From Emydura subglobosa (taxonomy: Eukaryota; Chordata; Testudines; Chelidae): a DNA stretch of 64,000 nt. The notes below the pieces were generated by a model that worked only from the letters and a program-made list of their open reading frames with translations, had not been told where the DNA came from and ran no database searches. Position numbers and translations under genes: made by a program. This document shows positions 49,201 to 58,200 of this stretch, in pieces. Location: NCBI GenBank assembly GCA_007922225.1, contig ML679958.1:57120838-57184837 (forward strand). Direction: 5' to 3'. Numbering within the stretch: position 1 is the stretch's first letter; every line of letters begins with the position of its first letter.

Positions 49201-52200
49201 TTGGAAGAAGGAAGAGATGCCACTTGCCATTGGAGTTCCAGTGAAAAAGTGACCACCACTGTATGGAAAATGGTTTCACCTGACCTCAGTGCATTTCCAT
49301 CCGAATTTGCAAGTTTACATCTCTCAAAGCAGCATTACAGAAGTTCACTGTAGGCCTTAAAACCTTGTTCTGTATTTTCTTATCCTTAGTTCAACTCTTA
49401 CAGTGGACATTGAAGACATTACGGTTTCTCTACATCAATAGGACAACTCTTTTCAACATCAGCTAAGGAGGGCCTAGGGTAGCCATATCCAATATCCAAT
49501 TAATGTAATAAAGTCAAACACATCACCCTACACAGACAAAGGATCGGTAAAATATGGTATTTTTGTACAGCTGCCAATGGTGAACATTCTATTCCATTTA
49601 TAAAACATCTATCTCATCAGCCTTTCAAACTTTTGAAGAGATGGTGTTATTCTAAAAATACACTCCCAGAATCAGAGCAGAGTTATCCTTACTGTTCTCA
49701 ACCAAGGTATACCAGACAAAACAATGAGATATTACAGTCAGCTACAAAAGTAGCCCTCTGCACCCTCCACCTCCAGAACTGGTTTGTTTATAATTTAGTG
49801 GCTCCAATAAACCTCATTTTGAAGCTAGCATGGTAGAATATGCTCCCAGGCCAGTAGGTGATCCATGGTCCTACAGGCACATCCTTAAAGTACACTGACA
49901 GTCACCAGATTATAAACAGATTTAACAGATTCCTCTCAGAGATACAAGTCACAGTAGTTCCAGCTCTGCACATCTTCTTGGGGAACAGTTATTTCTGAAC
50001 ATTAGGTATACATCTCAAGCAACCTACAAATTAAAGCTATTGGAACAGCTTGCATGGCAGCCAGAACAACCTGTTTCCCTACTAGTGGCACAGAAATCAA
50101 AGTGAGTTTGTGAGCACAGCACAACATCAGCCCAGATTTCATTTAAGGGGATACACAAAACTTCAGAATAAGGACCAGATCCTCAGCGGGTGTAAATCAG
50201 TATAGTCAATTTACATGAGCCAATGAGCCAACCCATAGGGTTCACCCAGGTAAAGCACTGCTCCAGTGAATTATTCTGATAAACAAGTCGTACCTTTTCC
50301 CTTTGAATTATTTTCATTGTCAGGATTTCAGCTTCTTCGGTCTCCTTCTTGATTCTTGCATATTCTTCTCTCTTCAGCTGTATGGTATTGGGGGAGAAAA
50401 TTAACACACACAAACACAAAGCAGTTTGGCTTTTGTACTGCACCTCTTCCAACCCTAAATTTTGGTTCTCAAAGTTACAAAAGGGAGAAGGGAAAAAAAA
50501 AAAAAAAAATCAAGCGTGTGCACCTTAACTGTAATTAGAGAACAAATAGCTCCTCCATGATATTAGTTTTAAATAATCTTATCAGTAGGTGGCTACGCAA
50601 AGATCCACACTGACATTTACAAGCATGTATGTACCTTATAATGGGGACAATAATTACACCTTTCAAAAGGTGGGCTGGTATGTTGATTGGTTAATGTTTA
50701 TGCAGCATGTTGAAAATATAAAGGGCAATGTCAGTGGCATTACCATTAACCTCATTATTTTAGAGGTGATCTGCAATATTGTTCACTACATTCTTATATA
50801 GCAGTATTCTCATTTTCTGCATTACAGAGAAGTCTCTTAACTCCACCTTTTCTTTGTCTCTCTTTTGAACGTTCATGACTTCTATTTCTTTTGTCAAACA
50901 ACTGGGAGCTCATTTTACAGCCACATGGAACAATGGCCCTCAGAGGGGAAAAAAAAAGTATTTTCTAAATTAAACTAAAAAAAAAGACGTATTCCTCCTG
51001 ACCTTTTGATGGTATTTAGATTGCATGAGTCTGATCTGTTGTTTTTGCCTAGCTTCAGTCTCGGATTCTGTTCCGCCTAGAAAATACAAATTGCATTCTG
51101 CACGTTAGAAAATTTTAAGCCCAAGTGTCAGCCACAAGAGACATTGTTATATAATAAATACATTATGCACGAGAATGTTTTAACAATCATGTTGATAGAA
51201 ATTAGAAATTGAAGAGACCTATTTTATCATTTTGTCCATCTCTTTTTCTAATGTCAGTCTTTCACCAGCACAGGATTATTTTTTGCAGAATATCCTTCAC
51301 TGTACTGTCTTTTTTACTGGTAAATGACGAAGTTATTAGGGTTTGTCATTTTACCTGAGAGACTATTTCACAATTTAACAGTGTCTTTTCTTCTAAATTA
51401 ATTTCCCGATTGTCAGCCTACATTTTTTTTTGCTCAGTTTATTCAAAACTATATGTTGGTGCTAGACTTGGTCAAAAAAGCAGGAAATTGTTTCACAGAA
51501 ATATTTTGTCAAAACTGATAGAAATTTTTATTAAGGTTTTGAAATTTGGAAAATTTCTACCAGCTCTAATGAGATGGCACCTAAACATCACCAAGGCACA
51601 CACAAAACACAGAATTCACTGTGTTAGCAAGGGGGGGGAAAACACACTCTCCATTTTGAAAAGCAATACAAAAACCTGACAAAAACAAGCCTTACCTGCA
51701 TTTTAGCCTTACCACACTAAGGCTCAAATAGTAGGAGGTGTCGTTTCCAGAGGCATATGTCCTTTATTGAAACACCCAGCCTCTAGCCCTGAAACTTTAC
51801 AATCTAGAACAGACAGCAAGAGGGACCCCACAGATCTTCATTCCCATGGCAGGAAATGGGGGAAGAAGTGAATTGATTTAATCCCATTATTCTCAGTTCT
51901 TGTGCTAGGCTACTCTGAACAATTCCTCTTTTCCATAAAGTTCCTTCCATTTATAGAGGGCAATTGTGTCTCCCTTTGTTGTTTGGACAAACTAATTCCT
52001 TGAATTGCAGCTCCATAATTATTTTGTTTTTTATTCTCTGAATTATTGCCTATTAATCAACTTCTTCATCATTACAGAGGTACCCAGGACTATGAGAGGT
52101 GGTTGCATTAGTGCTACAGAGAGACCTATTACCTTCATAGACTCTGTAGACACCCTGAGGCTTAACTTTACGCACTTGGATAATCCTATAGGAATTAATG

Positions 52201-55200
52201 GGACTATGTAGGATGCAAGCCAACATACCTACTGTATATGAAAATTAAATAGCACACTGTTGGCACTATAAATAATTTTTCCAGGTTGAGTATATTTTGG
52301 TTACTTCCTGAACACTTTTCTAGCCTTTCTAGGTACCTGTGTATTATTTTTTCTTCCCTTCCTGGTACTGCCAACACTTTGTCTTTTAGGGTCTTCTGCA
52401 AATTTAAACACCAGCTCCACCTCATTATGTTAATTAAAATCATGTGCATCATCAATCTCCAAGGCAGGCACACCATTGGACATCGGCCACTACTCAATGC
52501 ATTGCTATTAATCATTACCCTTTGCTTACAGCCTGCCAGCCCATTTTCAATCCATTTGACAGGACTCAGATCCAAGGCAGCTTGAATTAATTTTTCAAAT
52601 AAGATTTTGTGAAGCACTATATCAAATGTTTTAGCCAAATCAAAATGCATAACTACTTCATTCACTTTATGTAAAAAAAAAATAAGCAATGAAGCTTGTC
52701 AGACATGATTTGTTCTTTATAAACCTACACTAATGTATTACTTAGAGATCTATTATCGAAGGGAAAGTATGGAACTCAAATTTCTTTGTTCGTTCTCTCT
52801 ATGGTACCTGAAATTACCTAGTTTCTGAAAGGTTGGAGGTTTGCCAGTCATAGAAATATTGCAGATTTGGAATTCTTAAAATGTTTATTCAAGGTAGCCA
52901 AGCACTTACAGAACTTCAACTTAAGGAAATCTGATGATTTGGACATTAAAAATGTAGTCTTTCCAAAAAGAGTCTCACTCAGATTTTCAATGTAATGAGT
53001 CCCTTCAATTGTGTTAAAAGATGCCACTGGGAATCTCTCCTTTCTTTGAGCCTCTGCAGGCTTTCTTAAGCCCACACCAGCAAGTATAGAACCAAGGCTC
53101 TTTACACCAGAACACTGTTAGGATATTGAATATAGTGTACATTTCTCACCAATTGTTAATGTCTATTTGCTTCAGTCTGGAAAGTACCAGCATTCTAAGG
53201 GTTGATATAGCCTCCTCAAACTCTCTCAAGTTGCTTTGAGTGTCTTTGGGCTGAAGCTTTTACACATGCCAGAAGCCTCTTATTTCTTCTGATCTGCCTC
53301 TACAGTGAGGTCACCAAGGAAGTTAATCTGTTTTCTAATCTACATTAATTATTGCGTATTTCCCACAATTCTGATTCCTCTGATGGAAGCCCCCAGGCTC
53401 CCTCTGAGTCATTTCACTTTATGGAGTTGAGAACACACACCAACAGCTCTTCAGTTTCCTTCAGATGCTTCTTTCTCTGCAATAAGCTCTGCAGTTCTCT
53501 CTCTCTTTTCCAAGCATGTAACTTGAGCCGTTTCAAGAAAACGCACATGAAAAGCAGCATTAGTTAGTATATGTGAGCTAATAAGAGCCAGAACCATTCT
53601 GGACGTATGGGGGTGGCAACTACAAACACGACACTAAGCTGGAGAGGTGAGGGATAATTTCACTCCTGCACATGCTGGAGGGTAGGGGAAGCATATACTA
53701 TAACTGAGAGAGCTTGTCCTCATATCCTCCAGCCCCCAGAAAGAATTCTGTCTAGGTCAAGCCAAACTCCTCCTGGGGCTCCTGTTCTAATGAACACTCT
53801 TAACCGCAGCACTGTTATCCAGGCACAAATCTAGCCTAAAGCCTTTGACAGCATTGGACAGAAAATAGCATCAATTTTGCTATTAATTCATGTGGGGTCA
53901 AAGCATCCAATAACCTGAACTGTCTGCCAGCCTCCCATCTGCCTTCTACGCAGTCTCCTAGAATACCATGAGGAAGGACATACGTTTACCAGCCTCAGAA
54001 TCCCCTGTGTGCCCCAAAAATACAGAAGTGGTCCCACAATTCACCAGAAGAGAATTGCTAGAGCAGCTCAACTTATTGCAGCACCAACAACCAAGGTTGT
54101 GCCCCCAGAAATTCTAGCAACACCACAAGTTGGGCCAATGTCAGTGTGGACATACAGCAACTCTAATGTTATTTCACAGTGTGGCTGCACTCACTCAAGC
54201 TAAGCTAACATGAGAAGAGATAAGTCAACTCTGCAGTGAAGACATACTGCAGGTATGAATCGCCCATACAAAGGGTAACTCAAACTGTGACCTCAGCTCT
54301 TCCTAAACTGTTTTCTGCCCCCAAGTAAGGAGGCGGCCTGGATTTTGTCGTTCCCCATTAAGTGAACTTCTCCTATGGACCATTCAAACCCCAAAGTGAA
54401 CAGTGATTTTATAGATAATTGTGAGCATATGCAGTTTTGAATGTATAGACCTAAGGAGGGATTTAGGATCTCCATCTGTAGAATTTAATATATACAGTAC
54501 TGTACGTGACATTACTCTTTGCAGCTACTATTGTGTTGCCAGTTCACCAGAACTTTAAAAAGAGATCGACTTTCTTACTAACCGCTGGGAAGCTTTCCAT
54601 GGCCGAGATATGCATCTCAGGAAGATTAAGTCACCTATTTTTGAAGAACTGTCACCATATACCCTTTAAACCCCATTCTTATCCATAGTCATTAGGAACC
54701 TCCATGCCAAAGAGGCACATAGCCCTGACTGCAACATGCCTTGTTTAAGAGGACCGCTGAGTCCATGCCCTTTTGAATGATAATTCTGCCTGAGGAAATC
54801 TCCACCTTCAACACTTGCTAGCCTTGTCTACACTACAGAAGTTATCCACTGGCAAAGGGGAGCTGCTGAAACTGGGACAAACATGGTTTGACAGGAATTA
54901 TCAACAAGGACAAGCCATGATCAGCACCGTTTCACATAGAATAGTGAAAACCTGCTGCTGATTGTTTATCCATAGGGGAGGAGGATTCTCCAACACAGTT
55001 GTTGGGAGAGAGGCAGAGTGGAGGAGAACTCTCTCTGCTCAGCATCTAGGATGCACAACAGTGAACCCTTCCCCCACAACTCACACAGAGCCAAGACAAG
55101 AGTGGCAGTTCCTTTTCCTTTCCAGCAGCTGGAAGATGCACGTTAAAAGTTAAACACCCACTAGCTAGTGGTTGATATGAAAAAGGACTCCTTGAGCAGA

Positions 55201-58200
55201 GGGTGCATTATGATAGGAATCCAGCACCTTCCTCTTCCCTGGAAGAGAGGGTGCAGGCTGGGCTTTTCACTTCTGCCTCATTCCACAACCACTCTTCCAT
55301 CTAACATATTCACTCAGGCTTGGGCTAATGAGTTTAGACCTCCAGCTGCTCGATACCTTGTACATTTTTCAAACCCCTGCAGTTCACTTTCACCTTCCAG
55401 CCACCTCCTGAGCCCTGTATTCTACTCCTTTTGAGTACTAGTGTGAAGTTATACTGTTCTTATTTAAAACAAAAAACAAACACAACAAAGGTTGGTTTGT
55501 GAGTGACATTTCAACTTCACCAATACAATATAGTCTCTCTGTGCATGAGTCAAAAAGTCACCTTCAGAGGACAACAACAATTGATCATCATCTTCTTTAT
55601 AATAACCCTTAACATATCTGAAGACTTCTCAGGTACTCCTTCCGCGCAGTCTTCTCAAGACTAACCACACCCACTTCCTTTAAACCTTTCCTCATAGGTC
55701 AGATTTCCGAAATCTTTTGATCAGCTTTCAAGAAAATGTGGTTGTTCCCCGATCTGCCCATGGGGGCAAATGCCCTGGGGCACGGCAATTTTAAAAGGGC
55801 CTGGGCTATGGGTGAAGCTTCCCCTTGGGAAGGCTAGCTCCCTGTCCTGCCTCTTCCACCCATGGCCCACTGTCCACCCCCCACCCCCACTCCAACCCAG
55901 GTCACACCTCCTCCCCTTGCTCACCACTACGTCCTCCCTCCGTGCTCAGCCACCCCCTGCCACCATCACTCACCACTTGTGGGGAAGAGGAGGGTGTGAA
56001 AGAGGAGAGGGACTAAGCAGGGGGGCAAGGGGGACCCCCTCAAGCAAGAGGACAAAGCGGAAAGTGGGCTGAATGGGGGAAGGGGCAAGGCCTGGGATGG
56101 GGCAGGGGTGGAGTTTGGGCAGGCCTCGCAGGCGGAAGAGGCAGGACAGGGAGCTAGCCTCCCCGAAGGGAAGCTTTACCTGCCACCCATGGTCGTACAC
56201 TTCAGCCATACTTTTCTAGGGGTGCCGGGGGCCATTGAATGTTCTGCCCTGGGGCCCAGAATTGCTGTCAGCGGGCCTGGTTGCTCCAAATGTTTTTGGT
56301 AGCCAAAATGAGTAATTAAAAATGCTTTGTTATATTCTTTCCTCGAGCACAAGCTGATATGATCTGCAGTTTAAACACTACAAACCACACACACAATTTG
56401 ATCCATTGACCTATTGGCAGTCCACCCTAAAACTTGAAAGTGTTCTCCCACTTCAGTTTCATTGTAAACACCACTGATTAGGGCACCTCATAATGCACTT
56501 CAGGAAGAGAACATAAGTCTAGTCTTGTATGCAACCAGCTGAATGGAGACAGAAAAGTTTAGAAAAACAGTAGGTCAAACATACAGGGCAGCCATTCTCT
56601 CCATTCCCCTTGACTTACTGCTTTAGTTCACCTGAAAAAAAAAAGTCATTTTTAAATTTCAGCCTAATGATGGACTTACTTTTAGATTTGTGGTTATAAT
56701 TTTCATGTTACAGTTTTCAGTGCTCTCAGGCAAATCACTCACTGTGATGCCTTCAAGTTGTTCTTCCATCCTCTGATAACTATTTAAAATATGTAAGTGA
56801 TAATGTGTAAAGTAATACAGTGATTTCTGCACCAGTCAGAAGAGGTTTCATGAATGAGAAAGCAATGTGTGTGTATTTTAGGAACATCTTCATAGTCAAG
56901 TTCATTAAAATACCATGAAGTGTAGCTAATATCTTAACCTACATTTTAACCTACAAATCTCTAAAAACAAGAGCATAAAGAGACATTTTAAATTTATTTG
57001 AATTTTTTTTTTTTTTTTTTAAATACTCCATCAAGTCAGTTCATTTCTATTTCCTTACCCAGTTTCTGTGGTTTCAGCTTAATTGGTCCTGGCCGATGCT
57101 GTTCCTTCCACCTCTCCAAGTTCTCCAGTTCTGTGTTGGCAACTAAATCAAAGAGAAAACAATTAGCATTTAGAAATAAGAGCCACTACTATAAGGAACT
57201 TAGAATATTATTAAATGACATCACATCAAAAACTATGCCCACTTATGGGCATGTCTACTCTATTCTCCAGAAATATAGTTCAATCCACACTAATGACTAG
57301 TCCACATAAAAGATTAATGAGACTATAGTGCCAGCTACCACCTAGGGGACTGCTTTTATCTCTGAAAGCCTTGAGTTCAATTCCCACTATTGTTGTCTTA
57401 AGCAGGGCTGGCTACTATATAGCTAGGACTCTAGTCATGGTTGTTCCCGGCTAAGAGCTCTCCCTGATAATAGTAGTAAGTTACCCATTTAAAATTATAT
57501 AAATAAATGCAGAGAACTCCCAAGACGTGCCATCTGTCACTGCTCACTCATGCTGCTTTTTTTGTGGCGTTCCTTCTCTGCATTCATCTGTTCTCTAATG
57601 ATATCATAACCTATGGGACTATCAAGAAAATTCATCTCTACACTGCAGCCATTTTTGTTCATGGAAACTAGCTGCACAAGCTACCATAAATTCCCCAGCC
57701 CAGCAGACCTTCCTGTGAGGTGCAGAGTTGTGGCACCCCTGCAGCAGGACAGATCAGTAGAAAACATGGTGGGAATTGTGGCACTTCTGCACCTTGGCAA
57801 TTCCCATCTGCATGGGGACTATGGCAACAAGGGAGACAATCCACGGTGGCACTTTGGCTCTTCTAAATTGCTCCACGTGCCAGCCTGATCCTTGCCAGCC
57901 TTAGCAAAAGGAAATCCACACTTCCCCTCTCAGACTACCTACAGAGTAGAATAAAATGTGTTCTGGTTAACATATGTTCAGACATAGCTTCTTTCCTAGG
58001 GGGGGAAAAAAAAACCTGTCACCACGCCACTCTCTCCATTGGTGCAGGGAAGAATTCCTCTGCCTGTCATTTTACTTGTCTGTAAAGCACCTTGCCCAAA
58101 TTCAGCAAGGCGCTTGCATAATTTATTGAATGCAATGGGATTATGCACATGCTTAAGTTCTTTGCTGGGGCCCTAGTGTATTGTTGTCACAACACAAACA

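Larger units (their letters stand above)
38102..50293 (-). other. EPSTI1: EPSTI1 intron 5
   Basis: A 12.2-kb intron with a young CR1 (38334-39070), a MIR (39330-39530), MITE-like repeats (39955-40201, 44339-44744), a CR1 split by a hAT MITE (45506-47062) and a palindromic old repeat (49007-49082). Positions 40320-44330 and 47070-48990 carry no feature I can assign. Confidence 0.65.
51077..57058 (-). other. EPSTI1: EPSTI1 intron 3
   Basis: A 6-kb intron containing an AT-rich repeat (51455-51575), old CR1 pieces (51940-52030, 52220-52790, 55595-55735) and a GC-rich foldback element (55749-56279). Positions 52800-55590 hold no recognisable feature. Confidence 0.65.

Noticed and set aside
55770..56209. 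Pro/Ser- and Gly-rich ORFs and a possible CpG-type promoter
   Set aside because: The segment is a repeat with foldback arms and a flanking duplication; open frames on both strands follow from low stop-codon density.
56743..56772. Exon-like 30-bp segment in intron 3 (AG before, GTGAGT after)
   Set aside because: Inserted between exons 3 and 4 it would have to be read in phase 1, which gives a TGA stop, and mammals have no exon here.
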